A stretch of DNA of 64,000 nt from assembly GCF_030285665.1 (NCBI RefSeq), contig NZ_CP127295.1, positions 8,370,001-8,434,000 on the forward strand, written 5' to 3'. Below the pieces are notes generated by a model. The model saw nothing but the letters and a program-made list of their open reading frames with translations, made no database searches and was not told the origin of the DNA. The position numbers and the translations under genes are program-made. Source of the stretch: Amycolatopsis mongoliensis (GTDB lineage: Bacteria > Actinomycetota > Actinomycetes > Mycobacteriales > Pseudonocardiaceae). Numbering within the stretch: the stretch's first letter is position 1; the number at the start of each line of letters is the position of its first letter. This document shows positions 20,746-31,403 of the stretch, one piece after another.

Positions 20746-22047
20746 GTGAGAACGATCCGGAACGGCCTGGTCCTGGCACTGGGCATCACGATGACGGCGC
20801 TCGGCGCCACGGCCTGCGGCGGAGGCGGTGACAACACCCCGCCCGCGGCGGGTCCCAACGAGCACGTGGACCTGACGCTGGCGACGTTCACCGAGTTCGG
20901 CTACGAGGCACTCATCCCGGAGTACGAGCGACTGCACCCCAACATCAAGATCACGCACCGCAAGACCGGTCAGGGCGGCCCCTACCACCAGGACCTCATC
21001 ACGAAGCTGGCCGCGGGCTCGGGCCTCGCCGACGTCGCCGCGGTCGAGGAGGGTCACCTCTCCGACGTCCTCGACAAGGGCTCGAAGTTCAACGACCTCA
21101 GCAAGATCGGCCCCGCCGACGCCTCCCCCGACCGCTGGCTCGGCTGGAAGTACGACGCCGCCAAGACCAAGGACGGCAAGGTCATCGGCTACGGCACCGA
21201 CATCGGGCCGCTCGCCATGTGCTACCGCAAGGACATGTTCCAGGCCGCGGGCCTGCCGACCGACCCCGAAGCCGTGAAGCCGCTGTTCGCCACCTGGGAC
21301 AGCTACTTCGCCGCCGGCGCCGACTACGTGTCCAAGACCAAGGGCAAGGCCTGGTTCGACTCGGCCTCGCAGAACTTCAACGCCATGGTCAACCAGCTCC
21401 CGCAGGGCTACATCGGCAGCGACGACAAGCTCGCCGTCGAGAGCAACCAGGGCATCAAGGACGCCTGGACCAAGGTCACCGACGCCGTCGCCAAGGGCGA
21501 GTCGGCCAAGCTGACCGCGTTCAGCAACGAGTGGAACACCGGCTTCAAGCAGGGCGCGTTCGCGACGAAGGTGTGCCCGGCGTGGATGCTCGGCGTGATC
21601 AAGGAGCAGGCCGGCCCGGAGAACGCGGGCAAGTGGGCGGTCACCGCGGCCTTCCCCGGCGGCGGCGGCAACTGGGGCGGCTCGTACCTGACCGTGCCGA
21701 CGCAGTCGAAGCACCCGAAGGAGGCCGCCGAGCTCGCGGCCTGGCTGACCGCGCCCGAGCAGCAGATCAAGGCGTTCCAGGCCAAGGGCACCTTCCCCAG
21801 CCAGGTCAAGGCGCTGTCGGACCCGGCGCTGCTGAGCCAGACCGACGCCTACTTCGGCGGCGCGAAGGTCGGCGAGCTGTTCGCCGAGCAGGCCAAGAAG
21901 GTCCAGAAGCCGCAGTACAAGGGCCCCGGCGACGGCCAGATCCAGGAGAACGCCGCCAGCCCGGCCCTGCAGGCGGTCGAGCAGGGCAAGTCGGCGGCGG
22001 ACGGCTGGCAGCAACTGGTCGACTCGGCGAAGAAGATCACTCGCTGA
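20746..22047 (+). CDS. cebE: Cello-oligosaccharide-binding lipoprotein CebE
   Basis: 433 residues. Lipobox GATAC puts the lipidated Cys at residue 24, followed by a Gly-rich tether and a family 1 solute-binding domain (LTLATFTEFGYEALIPEYE onward). It is the extracytoplasmic receptor of an ABC importer with CebF and CebG; in Streptomyces the orthologous system takes up cellobiose and cellotriose. GTG 20746 follows AAGGTGG at eight bases; earlier in-frame starts would add sequence before the lipoprotein signal. cebF starts four bases after the stop. Closely similar to the protein encoded at 9865-11136. Confidence 0.92.
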   Translation: MRTIRNGLVLALGITMTALGATACGGGGDNTPPAAGPNEHVDLTLATFTEFGYEALIPEYERLHPNIKITHRKTGQGGPYHQDLITKLAAGSGLADVAAVEEGHLSDVLDKGSKFNDLSKIGPADASPDRWLGWKYDAAKTKDGKVIGYGTDIGPLAMCYRKDMFQAAGLPTDPEAVKPLFATWDSYFAAGADYVSKTKGKAWFDSASQNFNAMVNQLPQGYIGSDDKLAVESNQGIKDAWTKVTDAVAKGESAKLTAFSNEWNTGFKQGAFATKVCPAWMLGVIKEQAGPENAGKWAVTAAFPGGGGNWGGSYLTVPTQSKHPKEAAELAAWLTAPEQQIKAFQAKGTFPSQVKALSDPALLSQTDAYFGGAKVGELFAEQAKKVQKPQYKGPGDGQIQENAASPALQAVEQGKSAADGWQQLVDSAKKITR

Positions 22048-22051
22048 CCTC

Positions 22052-23044
22052 ATGACCGTCATCGACAAGAAGATCGCGCCAGGAGGGAGTAAGGCCGGGG
22101 AGCGCACGTCTCCCCGGCCCACCTTCCGGCACAAGCTGAGCCGGTGGGACGTCAAGGTATCGCCGTACCTCTACGTCGCGCCGTTCTTCATCGTCTTCGG
22201 GGTCGTCGGGCTGTTCCCGCTGCTCTACACCGCGTACGTGTCGCTGTTCAAGTGGAAGGCGGGCAGCGACGACCCCGACTTCATCGGCTTCGACAACTAC
22301 AAGGAACTGGTCGGCGACGGCCAGTTCTGGAACGCGCTGACCAACACCGTCAGCATCTTCCTGCTTTCCAGCGTGCCGCAGATCATCATGGCGATCATGC
22401 TGGCGGCGTTGCTCGGCAGCCGGCTGCGCGGCGCCACCGGCTGGCGCGTCGGCATCCTGCTGCCGTACGCGGCCAGCCTCGTCGCGATCGGGATCATCTT
22501 CGCCAACCTGTTCGGCCCCAAGTACGGGCTGATCAACGGCGTGCTGCAGACCATCGGGCTGGACCCGGTCGACTGGCAGGCCAGCCGGTTCGGCAGCCAC
22601 GTCGCGATCGCGATCATGGTGAACTGGCGCTGGACCGGCTACAACGCCCTGATCGTGCTGGCGGCCATGCAGGCCATCCCGAAGGAGCTGCACGAGGCGG
22701 CGCTCATCGACGGCGCGGGCACGTGGCGCCGCTTCTGGAACGTCACGCTGCCGCTGCTGAAACCGACGCTGATCTTCGTCATCATCACCTCGACGATCGG
22801 CGGCCTGCAGATCTTCACCGAGCCCAAGCTGTTCGACGCCCTGCCGGGGTCGAACAACGGCGGCTCCACCAACCAGTTCCAGACCGTGACGCTGTACCTG
22901 TACCAGTCGGCGTTCGAGAACTACAACCTCGGCTACGCCTCGGCGATCGCCTGGGTGCTGTTCGTGATCATCGTGCTCATCGCGCTGGTGAACTTCTTCC
23001 TCACCAGCCGGCTCGCGCACACCCCGGCGGTGAAGAAGAAATGA
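22052..23044 (+). CDS. cebF: Cello-oligosaccharide ABC permease CebF
   Basis: 330 residues, a MalF-type inner-membrane permease with six predicted membrane spans after a polar N-terminus of ~35 residues (first span about YLYVAPFFIVFGVVGLFPLL). The cytoplasmic EAA loop reads ELHEAALIDGAGTWRRFW. It pairs with CebG; their stop and start overlap as ATGA. No ATP-binding gene follows, in line with actinobacterial sugar importers that share the ATPase MsiK encoded elsewhere. Confidence 0.92.
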   Translation: MTVIDKKIAPGGSKAGERTSPRPTFRHKLSRWDVKVSPYLYVAPFFIVFGVVGLFPLLYTAYVSLFKWKAGSDDPDFIGFDNYKELVGDGQFWNALTNTVSIFLLSSVPQIIMAIMLAALLGSRLRGATGWRVGILLPYAASLVAIGIIFANLFGPKYGLINGVLQTIGLDPVDWQASRFGSHVAIAIMVNWRWTGYNALIVLAAMQAIPKELHEAALIDGAGTWRRFWNVTLPLLKPTLIFVIITSTIGGLQIFTEPKLFDALPGSNNGGSTNQFQTVTLYLYQSAFENYNLGYASAIAWVLFVIIVLIALVNFFLTSRLAHTPAVKKK

Positions 23045-23898
23045 CGACACTCCAAGGTGGGCTCCGGAAGTCCGTCGCCACGCTCGGCAGGCCGCGCAAG
23101 GCGACGTACGTCGTGCTGGCGATCTTCGTGCTCGGCTCGATGTTCCCGTTCTACTGGTCGTTCCTGGTGGCCAGCCGGGACAACGGGATGCTCACCGAAC
23201 GCATCCCGCCGTTCGTTCCCGGCGGCAACTTCTTCGCCAACGCCGCCCGGGTGTTCGACACCGTGCCGTTCTGGAAGGCGCTGGCCAACAGCGTCATCGT
23301 GTCCGGCACCGTCACGCTGACCACGGTGTTGTTCTCCTCGCTGGCCGGGTTCGCCTTCGCGAAACTCCGGTTCAAGGGGCGCAACGGACTGTTCGTGTTC
23401 ATCGTCGTGACGCTCGCGGTGCCCACCCAGCTGGGCATCATCCCCTTGTTCATCGCGATGTCGGAGCTGGGCTGGGCCGGTCACCTCCAGGCGGTGATCG
23501 TGCCCAACCTGGTCACCGCGTTCGGCGTGTTCTGGATGCGCCAGTACACGGTGGACGCGGTGCCGTACGAGCTGATCGAGGCCGCGCGCGTCGACGGCTG
23601 CAGCATGATCCGCATCTTCTGGAACGTCTGCCTGCCCGCGGTCCGCCCGGCGGCGGCGATCCTGGCGATGTTCACGTTCATGATGTCCTGGAACGACTTC
23701 CTGTGGCCGCTGGTGGTCCTGGACGCGGGCAACCCGACCGTCCAGGTCGCGCTGGAGAAGCTCCAGAGCGGCTACTACGTCGACTATTCGCTGGTGCTGG
23801 CCGGCACGACCCTGGCCACCATCCCGATCCTCATCGTCTTCGTCCTCCTCGGCCGCCAGATCGTGGCCGGGATCATGCAAGGTGCCGTGAAAGGGTGA
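23041..23898 (+). CDS. cebG: Cello-oligosaccharide ABC permease CebG
   Basis: 285 residues, a MalG-type permease with about six spans. The EAA loop is ELIEAARVDGCSMIRIFW; the C-terminal MSWNDFLWPLVVL and LLGRQIVAGIMQGAVKG are typical of CUT1 permeases. The start overlaps cebF by four bases and the beta-glucosidase gene begins two bases after its stop, so the operon is tightly coupled. Confidence 0.92.
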   Translation: MTTLQGGLRKSVATLGRPRKATYVVLAIFVLGSMFPFYWSFLVASRDNGMLTERIPPFVPGGNFFANAARVFDTVPFWKALANSVIVSGTVTLTTVLFSSLAGFAFAKLRFKGRNGLFVFIVVTLAVPTQLGIIPLFIAMSELGWAGHLQAVIVPNLVTAFGVFWMRQYTVDAVPYELIEAARVDGCSMIRIFWNVCLPAVRPAAAILAMFTFMMSWNDFLWPLVVLDAGNPTVQVALEKLQSGYYVDYSLVLAGTTLATIPILIVFVLLGRQIVAGIMQGAVKG

Positions 23899-23900
23899 AC

Positions 23901-25322
23901 ATGTCCGTACATCCCGACAGCGTTCGGGCGGCAGAGATCGGGGAAAGCGCCGCGTTGCCGTTCCCGCCCGGCTTCGTCTGGGGCGCCGCCACCGCGGCGT
24001 TCCAGGTGGAAGGGGCCACCACGGCCGACGGGCGCACCGACTCGGTCTGGGACGTCTTCGCGCGCCGTCCGGGTGCGGTAGTGGGCGGCGACACCGGCGA
24101 CCCGGCCGCCGACCACTACCGGCGGTACTCCGAGGACGTCGACCTGATGCGCACGCTCGGCCTCGGCGCCTACCGCTTCTCGCTGGCCTGGCCCCGGGTT
24201 CGACCGGACGGTGGCGCCCCCAACCCCGCCGGGCTCGCGTTCTACGACCGGCTGGTCGACTGCCTCCTGGAGGCCGGGATCCAGCCGTGGGCGACGCTCT
24301 ACCACTGGGACCTGCCCCAGGCGCTGGAGGAGCGGGGCGGCTGGACGAACCGCGACACTGCGTACCGGTTCGCCGAGTACAGCGAGACCGTGCTGGCCCG
24401 GCTCGGCGACCGCGTCGCCAGCTGGTCGACGCTGAACGAGCCGTGGTGCGCGGCGATGCTCGGCTACGCGGGCGGCATCCACGCGCCCGGCCGCACCGAC
24501 CACCGGGCCGCCGTCGCCGCCACGCACCACCTGCTGCTGGGCCACGGGCTGGCGATGGACGTCATCCGCCGGCACGCGCCGGACGTTCCGGCCGGGATCA
24601 CGCTCAACCTCTACCCGGTCGCCCCGCACGACCCGGCCAACGTCACCGACGTCTCCGCGGCCCGGCGCATCGACGGCCTGCAGAACCGGCTGTTCCTCGA
24701 CCCGGTGCTGCGCGGCGGCTACCCGGACGACCTCGTCACCGACCTCGAGCCGTTCGGGCTGGGCGACGTCGTCGAACCCGAGGACAGCGCGATCATCGCG
24801 GCCCACGTCGACTGGCTCGGCGTGAACTACTACCGCGACTACCGCGTCGCGGGCCGCCCGGTGCCCGGCAGCGAGCCGGCGGGCCCGGAGTGGGTCGGGG
24901 CGGGCGACGTCCACTTCGTCCCGGACCCGGCGGCGCCCCGCACGGACTCGGGCTGGGAGGTGCAGCCGGCCGGGCTGACCGAGTCGCTGCTGCAGGTCCA
25001 CCGCGGCTACCGCCGGGTGCCGCTGTACATCACGGAGAACGGCGCGGCCTACCCGGACGTCGTCGCCGACGGCGGTGACATCGTCGACACCGACCGCGTG
25101 GCGTTCCTGGACTCCCACCTCCGGGCGGCGCACGACGCGCTGGCGGCCGGGGTCGACCTGCGCGGGTACTTCTACTGGTCGCTGCTGGACAACTTCGAGT
25201 GGGCCGAGGGGTACGCGAAGCGGTTCGGCCTGATCCACGTCGACTACGCGACGCAGCGTCGGACGCCGAAGCGGAGTGCCCACTGGTACGCCCGGGTGAT
25301 CGGGCTGAACGGCCTGGGCTGA
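23901..25322 (+). CDS. bglC: GH1 beta-glucosidase
   Basis: 473 residues with no signal peptide, so intracellular. GH1 barrel: N-terminal FPPGFVWGAATAAFQVEGA, acid/base Glu180 in TLNEPWC, nucleophile Glu379 in YITENGAA, and WSLLDNFEWAEGY near the C-terminus. It should split imported cellobiose and cellotriose to glucose. ATG 23901 lies two bases after cebG, as in the Streptomyces cebEFG-bglC operon, and it is expected to share CebR control from the cebE promoter. No internal terminator or separate operator is seen before it. Confidence 0.94.
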   Translation: MSVHPDSVRAAEIGESAALPFPPGFVWGAATAAFQVEGATTADGRTDSVWDVFARRPGAVVGGDTGDPAADHYRRYSEDVDLMRTLGLGAYRFSLAWPRVRPDGGAPNPAGLAFYDRLVDCLLEAGIQPWATLYHWDLPQALEERGGWTNRDTAYRFAEYSETVLARLGDRVASWSTLNEPWCAAMLGYAGGIHAPGRTDHRAAVAATHHLLLGHGLAMDVIRRHAPDVPAGITLNLYPVAPHDPANVTDVSAARRIDGLQNRLFLDPVLRGGYPDDLVTDLEPFGLGDVVEPEDSAIIAAHVDWLGVNYYRDYRVAGRPVPGSEPAGPEWVGAGDVHFVPDPAAPRTDSGWEVQPAGLTESLLQVHRGYRRVPLYITENGAAYPDVVADGGDIVDTDRVAFLDSHLRAAHDALAAGVDLRGYFYWSLLDNFEWAEGYAKRFGLIHVDYATQRRTPKRSAHWYARVIGLNGLG

Positions 25323-25441
25323 GGCCCGGCGGTTCCGTTCCGTGGAGGCCGCCGGCGCGGGTGGCCTGCACGGGGGTGAGGGGTGCGGCCGGGCCCGAGG
25401 GATCCGGGCCCGGCCGCGGCTCACCCGCCCCCGCGGCTGCA

Positions 25442-25488
25442 GTGAATGACTCATTCACGTCGTCTGACGACATGAATGAGTCATTCAC
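25442..25488. repeat. Palindromic TGACTCA-type intergenic repeat
   Basis: GTGAATGACTCATTC (25442-25456) pairs perfectly with 25474-25488; each half is itself nearly palindromic, and the inner bases GTCG/CGAC extend the stem. A diverged copy lies at 39154-39208. It is located after the beta-glucosidase gene and may act as a terminator. The rest of the 252-base gap shows nothing else. Confidence 0.7.
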
Positions 25489-25574
25489 GTCGTTCGGCCC
25501 GGCGGCAGGCCGAGCGGGGAACCGGCGCGAGGTGGGGCGTGCAATCGGCGGCCGGCGTTGCCAGACTGGCCGGT

Positions 25575-27341
25575 ATGGGACTGCGCAGCGAAGCTTGGTT
25601 CAACAACCCCGCCGACCCCGGGATGACCGCGCTCTACCTCGAGCGGTACATGAACTGGGGCCTCACCCGGGAGGAACTGCAGTCCGGCCGGCCGATCATC
25701 GGCATCGCGCAGACCGGCTCCGACCTGTCCCCCTGCAACCGGCACCACCTGCAGCTCGCCGACCGCACCCGCGAGGGCATCCGCGAGGCCGGCGGGATCG
25801 CCATCGAGTTCCCGGTGCACCCCATCCAGGAGACGGGCAAGCGCCCGACCGCCGCGCTCGACCGCAACCTCGCCTACCTCGGCCTGGTCGAGACGCTCTA
25901 CGGCTACCCGATCGACGGCGTCGTGCTCACCACCGGCTGCGACAAGACGACCCCCGCGTGCCTGATGGCCGCCGCCACCGTCGACATCCCGGCCATCGTG
26001 CTGTCCGGCGGCCCCATGCTCAACGGGTGGTACAACGGCGAGCGCACCGGATCCGGGACCATCGTCTGGAAGGCCCGCGAGCTGCTCGCCGCCGGGGAGA
26101 TCGACGACGCCGGGTTCATGGAGCTCGTCGCGTCGTCCGCGCCGTCGCCGGGGCACTGCAACACCATGGGCACCGCCTCCACGATGAACGCGCTCGCCGA
26201 AGCGCTCGGGATGAGCCTGCCCGGCTGCGCGGCCATCCCGGCGCCGCACCGCGACCGGGCGCGGATGGCCTACCGCACCGGCCGGCGGATCGTCGAGATG
26301 GTGCGCGAGGACCTCAAGCCGTCGGACATCCTGACCCGCGAAGCGTTCGAGAACGCCATCGTGGTGAGCTCGGCGATCGGCGGCTCGACCAACGCGCCCA
26401 TCCACATCGGCGCGATCGCCCGGCACGTCGGCGTCGACCTGCCCCTCGGTGACTGGCAGCGGCTCGGCCACCACGTCCCGCTGCTGGTCGACCTCCAGCC
26501 GGCCGGGAAGTACCTCGGCGAAGAGTTCCACCGCGCGGGCGGGGTCCCGGCCGTGGTGCACGAGCTGATGCGCCACGGGCTCGTCCACGAGGACGCGCCG
26601 ACCGTCAACGGCCGCACGCTCGGCGACAACTGCCGCGACGCCGAGGCCGGCGACCGCGACGTCATCCGCACGTTCGACACCGCGCTGGTGGCCGACGCCG
26701 GCTTCCTGGTCCTCCACGGCAACCTCTTCGACGCGGCGATCATGAAGTCCAGTGTCATTTCGCCCGAGTTCCGGCGCCGGTACCTGGCCGGCGGCGTCTA
26801 CGAGGGCACCGCGGTCGTGTTCGACGGCCCGGAGGACTACCACGCCCGCATCGACGACCCGGACCTCGGCGTCGACGAGCACTCGCTGCTCGTCATGCGC
26901 GGTACCGGGCCGCTCGGCTACCCGGGCGCGGCCGAGGTGGTGAACATGCGGCCGCCGGCGGAGCTGATCAAGCAGGGGATCCGTGAGCTGCCGTGCCTCG
27001 GCGACGGCCGCCAGTCCGGTACGTCCGGATCGCCGTCGATCCTCAACGCCTCCCCCGAGGCCGCGGCCGGCAGCGGGCTCGCCGTGCTGCGGACCGGCGA
27101 CCGGGTGCGGATCGACCTCGCCGCCGGCACCGCGGACGTCCTGATCCCGGACGAGGAGCTCGCGCTGCGCCACAAGGAGCTGGCGGAGGCGGGCGGGTAC
27201 CCGGTCCCGGACTCGCAGACGCCGTGGCAGGAGATCCAGCGGTCCATGGTCGACCAGCTCTGCGACGGCATGGTGCTGCGCCCAGCGGTGGCGTACCAGC
27301 GGATCGCGAAGACGAAGGGCGTCCCCCGCGACAACCACTGA
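25575..27341 (+). CDS. IlvD/Edd-family sugar-acid dehydratase
   Basis: 588 residues. Family signatures are [48 protein letters not shown] and [20 protein letters not shown], with Cys residues that ligate an iron-sulfur cluster. The N-terminus ([26 protein letters not shown]) is typical of the pentonate/hexonate branch (L-arabinonate, D-xylonate dehydratases) rather than of IlvD in valine synthesis. It should dehydrate an aldonic acid to a 2-keto-3-deoxy acid. AA10 and oxidative enzymes produce aldonic acids, so a link to the cellulose island is possible but unproved. ATG 25575 has no strong ribosome site; an earlier in-frame start at 25476 lies inside the repeat. Confidence 0.82.
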   Translation: MGLRSEAWFNNPADPGMTALYLERYMNWGLTREELQSGRPIIGIAQTGSDLSPCNRHHLQLADRTREGIREAGGIAIEFPVHPIQETGKRPTAALDRNLAYLGLVETLYGYPIDGVVLTTGCDKTTPACLMAAATVDIPAIVLSGGPMLNGWYNGERTGSGTIVWKARELLAAGEIDDAGFMELVASSAPSPGHCNTMGTASTMNALAEALGMSLPGCAAIPAPHRDRARMAYRTGRRIVEMVREDLKPSDILTREAFENAIVVSSAIGGSTNAPIHIGAIARHVGVDLPLGDWQRLGHHVPLLVDLQPAGKYLGEEFHRAGGVPAVVHELMRHGLVHEDAPTVNGRTLGDNCRDAEAGDRDVIRTFDTALVADAGFLVLHGNLFDAAIMKSSVISPEFRRRYLAGGVYEGTAVVFDGPEDYHARIDDPDLGVDEHSLLVMRGTGPLGYPGAAEVVNMRPPAELIKQGIRELPCLGDGRQSGTSGSPSILNASPEAAAGSGLAVLRTGDRVRIDLAAGTADVLIPDEELALRHKELAEAGGYPVPDSQTPWQEIQRSMVDQLCDGMVLRPAVAYQRIAKTKGVPRDNH

Positions 27342-27357
27342 CTTCCCGAAAAGTGCC

Positions 27358-27383
27358 GCTTCGGACGGGGGCGGAACGGGTAC
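27358..27383 (+). promoter_or_regulatory. Possible SigF-type promoter for DUF3040 gene
   Basis: GCTT-N16-GGGTAC, 31 bases before the start. The -35 element is imperfect. Confidence 0.35.
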
Positions 27384-27414
27384 CACTCCGGTAGCCGAGG
27401 CGAGGAGGCCCACC

Positions 27415-27723
27415 ATGCTGCCGGATCGCGAACGCAACGCTCTGCGCGAAATCGAGCTGGAGCTGCAGGCGAGCGACCCCGCGTTCGCCGCCGCGTTCGC
27501 CGGCCGCACGCTGCGCGAGGCCAGGCGGTGGAACCTGCTGCTCGTGCTGTGCGACGTCACCGCGGTGGTCATGCTGGTCGTCGGCCTGTTCGCCCGCGAT
27601 GCCGCGCTGGTGCTCTGGGGAACCGTCGCGGCGGGCGCGCTGGTGGCTTGGCACATCGCCCGCGCCGAGACGGCCCGCAAGTCCGCTCCGGACGGCACGA
27701 CCGCCGCCACCGACTCGCTCTGA
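27415..27723 (+). CDS. DUF3040 membrane protein
   Basis: 102 residues. An N-terminal amphipathic segment (LPDRERNALREIELELQASD, ending in DPAFAAAF) is typical of DUF3040, followed by two membrane spans (LLLVLCDVTAVVMLVVGLFA and ALVLWGTVAAGALVAW) and a polar tail. The family is actinobacterial and of unknown function. ATG 27415 has GAGGAGG upstream. A possible SigF-type promoter would place it in the stress group. Confidence 0.8.
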   Translation: MLPDRERNALREIELELQASDPAFAAAFAGRTLREARRWNLLLVLCDVTAVVMLVVGLFARDAALVLWGTVAAGALVAWHIARAETARKSAPDGTTAATDSL

Positions 27724-27764
27724 GCCCGGCGGCCGGTCCACCGGTCCACAGTGTCCTCTTCGGA

Positions 27765-28892
<1,128 letters not shown>

Positions 28893-28901
28893 GGCCGCGG
28901 G

Positions 28902-28926
28902 GTACCCGTGCCGCGCGAAGGAGAAC
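28902..28926 (-). promoter_or_regulatory. SigF-type promoter for malic enzyme gene
   Basis: On the minus strand GTTC (28926-28923), 15-base spacer, GGGTAC (28907-28902), nine bases before the ATG. Good -10, one mismatch in -35; predicted leaderless start. Confidence 0.5.
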
Positions 28927-28931
28927 CACGC

Positions 28932-28956
28932 GTTTACCCGGCCGTGGGACGGGGAA
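28932..28956 (+). promoter_or_regulatory. Possible SigF-type promoter for udgX
   Basis: GTTT-N15-GGGGAA, 11 bases before the udgX ATG. The -35 is exact; the -10 departs from GGGTAT at two positions. Confidence 0.4.
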
Positions 28957-28967
28957 CTTCCGCGCAC

Positions 28968-29600
28968 ATGCCGGACACCCGCGGTGCGGAGCCGCCGGAC
29001 AGCACCGATCTCGGCGAGTTGCGGTCGGCGGCCGCCGGCTGTCACGGGTGCGCGCTCCACAAGGGCGCGACGCAGACCGTTTTCGGCGAAGGGGCGAAGA
29101 AAGCGAAGATCCTGGTCGTCGGCGAGCAGCCGGGCGACCAGGAGGACCTCGCGGGCGAGCCGTTCGTCGGGCCCGCCGGGAAGCTCCTGGACCGCGCCTT
29201 CGAAGAGGCCGGCTTCGACCGGAAGACGCTGTACGTCACCAACGCGGTCAAGCACTTCAAGTTCAAGCGCGCCGAACGCGGGAAGCGGCGCATCCACCAG
29301 AAGCCCGGTCGCACCGAGGTGGTCGCCTGCCGGCCGTGGCTGCTGGCCGAACTGCGGGCGGTGCGCCCGGAGCTGGTGCTGCTGCTGGGTGCGACGGCCG
29401 CGCAGTCGTTGCTGGGGCCGAAGTTCCGGCTGACCGCCCACCGCGGCGAGCTCGTCGAGGCGCCCGAGGACGTGGCCGACCAGGTGCCGTCGGCCGTCGC
29501 GACCGTGCACCCGTCGGCGGTCCTGCGCGCCCCGGACCGCGACGAGGCCTACGCGGCCTTCGTGGCGGACCTGAAGGCGGCCGGCCAGACGCTCAAGTGA
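28968..29600 (+). CDS. udgX: UdgX-type uracil-DNA glycosylase
   Basis: 210 residues. It is a family 4-like uracil-DNA glycosylase carrying the UdgX hallmark: GEQPGDQED (residues 52-60) and the inserted loop KRRIHQKP (106-113), whose His (here His110) in Mycobacterium smegmatis UdgX forms a covalent bond with the abasic sugar after uracil removal. Cys25, Cys28 and Cys121 are candidate iron-sulfur ligands; TVHPSAVLR is the second active-site motif. It excises uracil from DNA and remains attached. Start ATG 28968; possible SigF-type promoter 11 bases upstream. It converges with the NHEJ operon, overlapping it by eight bases. Confidence 0.92.
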   Translation: MPDTRGAEPPDSTDLGELRSAAAGCHGCALHKGATQTVFGEGAKKAKILVVGEQPGDQEDLAGEPFVGPAGKLLDRAFEEAGFDRKTLYVTNAVKHFKFKRAERGKRRIHQKPGRTEVVACRPWLLAELRAVRPELVLLLGATAAQSLLGPKFRLTAHRGELVEAPEDVADQVPSAVATVHPSAVLRAPDRDEAYAAFVADLKAAGQTLK

Positions 29601-30462
29601 GCTGCTTCAGTGCCGCTTCCGCCGAGGCCGCGTGCTCGTCCAGGTCCCGCCACGGGTCGCCCTTGCGCGCCAGACGCTGCTTCTCCCTGGCCAGGCTCCA
29701 GCCGTCCGGCTCGGCCTTGCCCAGCTCCCGCCAGTCCAGCGGGGTCGCGGCAGCCGCGCCCGGGCGGGCGCGCAGCGAGTACGGCGCGACGAACGTCTGC
29801 GCATAGCCGTTGCGGTTGGCGTCCAGGAAGATACGGTCGCCACGCTTCTCCTTGCGCTGGGCCGTGGTCAGGCGGTCCGGGTCGTCCGCGGCCACGGCGT
29901 CGGCCAGCGCGCGCGACAGCTCGAGCACGACGTCGGTGTCCGACTGCGCGTCCAGGGGCGCGAGCACGTGGAAGCCGCGGCCGCCGGTCGCCTGGACGAA
30001 CGGTGTCAGCCCGGCCCGCTCGTAGTGGTCGCGGATCCGCCGCGCGACCGCGCGCAGCTCGGCGGCCGGGGTGCCGTCCGGCGGGTCGAGGTCCAGCACC
30101 AGCCGGTCCGGCCGCTCCGGCGCGTCGGCCGTGGACAGCCAGACGTGGAACTCCAGGGTGCCCTGCCGCGCGAGGTAGTCCAGCGTTCCGGCGTCGTCGC
30201 AGACCACGTAGTCGTCCGTGCCCCCGTCGCGCCGGGGGACGCTCTCGACGCGGACCGAGTCCGGGAAGTGCTCCCCCGGGTGCTTCTGGAACCAGCCCTG
30301 TCCTTCGATGCCGTCCGGGAACCGCCGCAGGGTCAGCGGGCGGCCGCGCAGGTGCGGCACCATGACGTCGGCGACCGCGCGGTAGTACTCGACGACGTCG
30401 CCCTTCGTCAGCCCGTCGCCGGGGTAGAACACCTTGTCCGCATGGGAAATCTCGTCGCTCAC
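29593..30462 (-). CDS. LigD-type NHEJ polymerase
   Basis: 289 residues, a stand-alone archaeo-eukaryotic primase-like polymerase domain (LigD POL). Motifs: N-terminal ADKVFYPGDGLTKGDVVEYY, catalytic DLDP in LVLDLDPPDG, the His of GGRGFHVLAPL and FLDANRNGYAQTFVAPYSLR. It fills gaps and adds nucleotides at double-strand break ends. Its GTG start overlaps the ligase stop (GTGA), so it is the last gene of the coupled Ku-ligase-polymerase operon. No phosphoesterase (nuclease) domain is fused or adjacent. Confidence 0.9.
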   Translation of the reverse strand: MSDEISHADKVFYPGDGLTKGDVVEYYRAVADVMVPHLRGRPLTLRRFPDGIEGQGWFQKHPGEHFPDSVRVESVPRRDGGTDDYVVCDDAGTLDYLARQGTLEFHVWLSTADAPERPDRLVLDLDPPDGTPAAELRAVARRIRDHYERAGLTPFVQATGGRGFHVLAPLDAQSDTDVVLELSRALADAVAADDPDRLTTAQRKEKRGDRIFLDANRNGYAQTFVAPYSLRARPGAAAATPLDWRELGKAEPDGWSLAREKQRLARKGDPWRDLDEHAASAEAALKQLT

Positions 30463-31403
30463 GCCCGCTCCCGTACGACGTCCGCCGCCTTCTTGTCCTC
30501 GCGCAGCCCGGCGAACCGCGGGTGCCGCAGCCGCCCGTCGCGCGTCCATTCGGAGAAGTCGATCTGCGCGACGAGGTCCGGCCGGACCCAGTGCGCGCCG
30601 CTCTCCTTGACCGGCCCGGCGAACGGCGAGCGCGAGGTCTCCCGCTTTCGCAGCTCGGCGTGCAGCGACGCCAGCAGCTTCTCGTCGAACCCGGTGCCGA
30701 CCTTGCCGGCGTACTTCAGGCCGCCGTCCTCGTGGTAGCCGAGCAGGAGCGCGCCGAAGCCGTGCCGCGCGCCCTGCGGGTCGGTGAAGCCGCCGATCAC
30801 CAGTTCCTGACCCTGCGCGCACTTGAACTTCAGCCAGTCGGGTGACCGCCCGTGGTGGTAGGGCGCGTCCGCCCGCTTCGCGATGATGCCTTCCCAGCCG
30901 CGCCGGCAGGCCTCCGCGTAGAACTTCTCCCCCTCGGTGTTGCGATGCGCCGACAGCCGGAGCGGGTCCTCGAAGTCGAACGCGTCGCGCAGCAACGCCT
31001 TCCGCTGCCGCAGCGGCAGCCCGGTCGTGTCGTGGTCGTCGTAGTACAGCAGGTCGAACAGGTAGTAGTAGACGCGCACGCCGGTCGCCCGCGCGCGATC
31101 CGGGTCGCTGACGTGGATCCGCGGCTGCAGGGCGGCGAAGCTGGTGTTGCCGCCGTCGAACGCCACGATCTCGCCGTCCGCCGCGAACCGCGGCCCGCCC
31201 TGGTCCGCGAGGGCTTCGACGAGCTCGGGGTAGGCGTTGTCCATCACCTTGTGGTTGCGCGAGTAGAGGGTCGGCGTCCCGGAATCGCGCACGCAGATCG
31301 CGCGGACGCCGTCCAGCTTGCGCTCGTAGATCCAGTTCTCGTCGGAGAACCGGCGGTCGGTGAGCGTGGCCAGGGTCGGTTCGCGCCAGGCCGGTCCGGT
31401 CAC
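30459..31403 (-). CDS. ligD: NHEJ ATP-dependent DNA ligase (LigD ligase domain)
   Basis: 314 residues: adenylation domain about 1-200 with the nucleophile Lys29 in ERKLDGVRA, then an OB-fold domain (GALLLGYHEDGGLKYAGKVG) to the C-terminus. KFKCAQGQELVIGGF is motif V. It seals ends brought together by Ku. GTG 31403 overlaps the Ku stop (GTGA), and its own stop overlaps the polymerase start in the same way, so the three products are likely made in fixed ratio. In M. tuberculosis ligase, polymerase and nuclease are one LigD chain; here two are separate proteins. Confidence 0.92.
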   Translation of the reverse strand: MTGPAWREPTLATLTDRRFSDENWIYERKLDGVRAICVRDSGTPTLYSRNHKVMDNAYPELVEALADQGGPRFAADGEIVAFDGGNTSFAALQPRIHVSDPDRARATGVRVYYYLFDLLYYDDHDTTGLPLRQRKALLRDAFDFEDPLRLSAHRNTEGEKFYAEACRRGWEGIIAKRADAPYHHGRSPDWLKFKCAQGQELVIGGFTDPQGARHGFGALLLGYHEDGGLKYAGKVGTGFDEKLLASLHAELRKRETSRSPFAGPVKESGAHWVRPDLVAQIDFSEWTRDGRLRHPRFAGLREDKKAADVVRERA

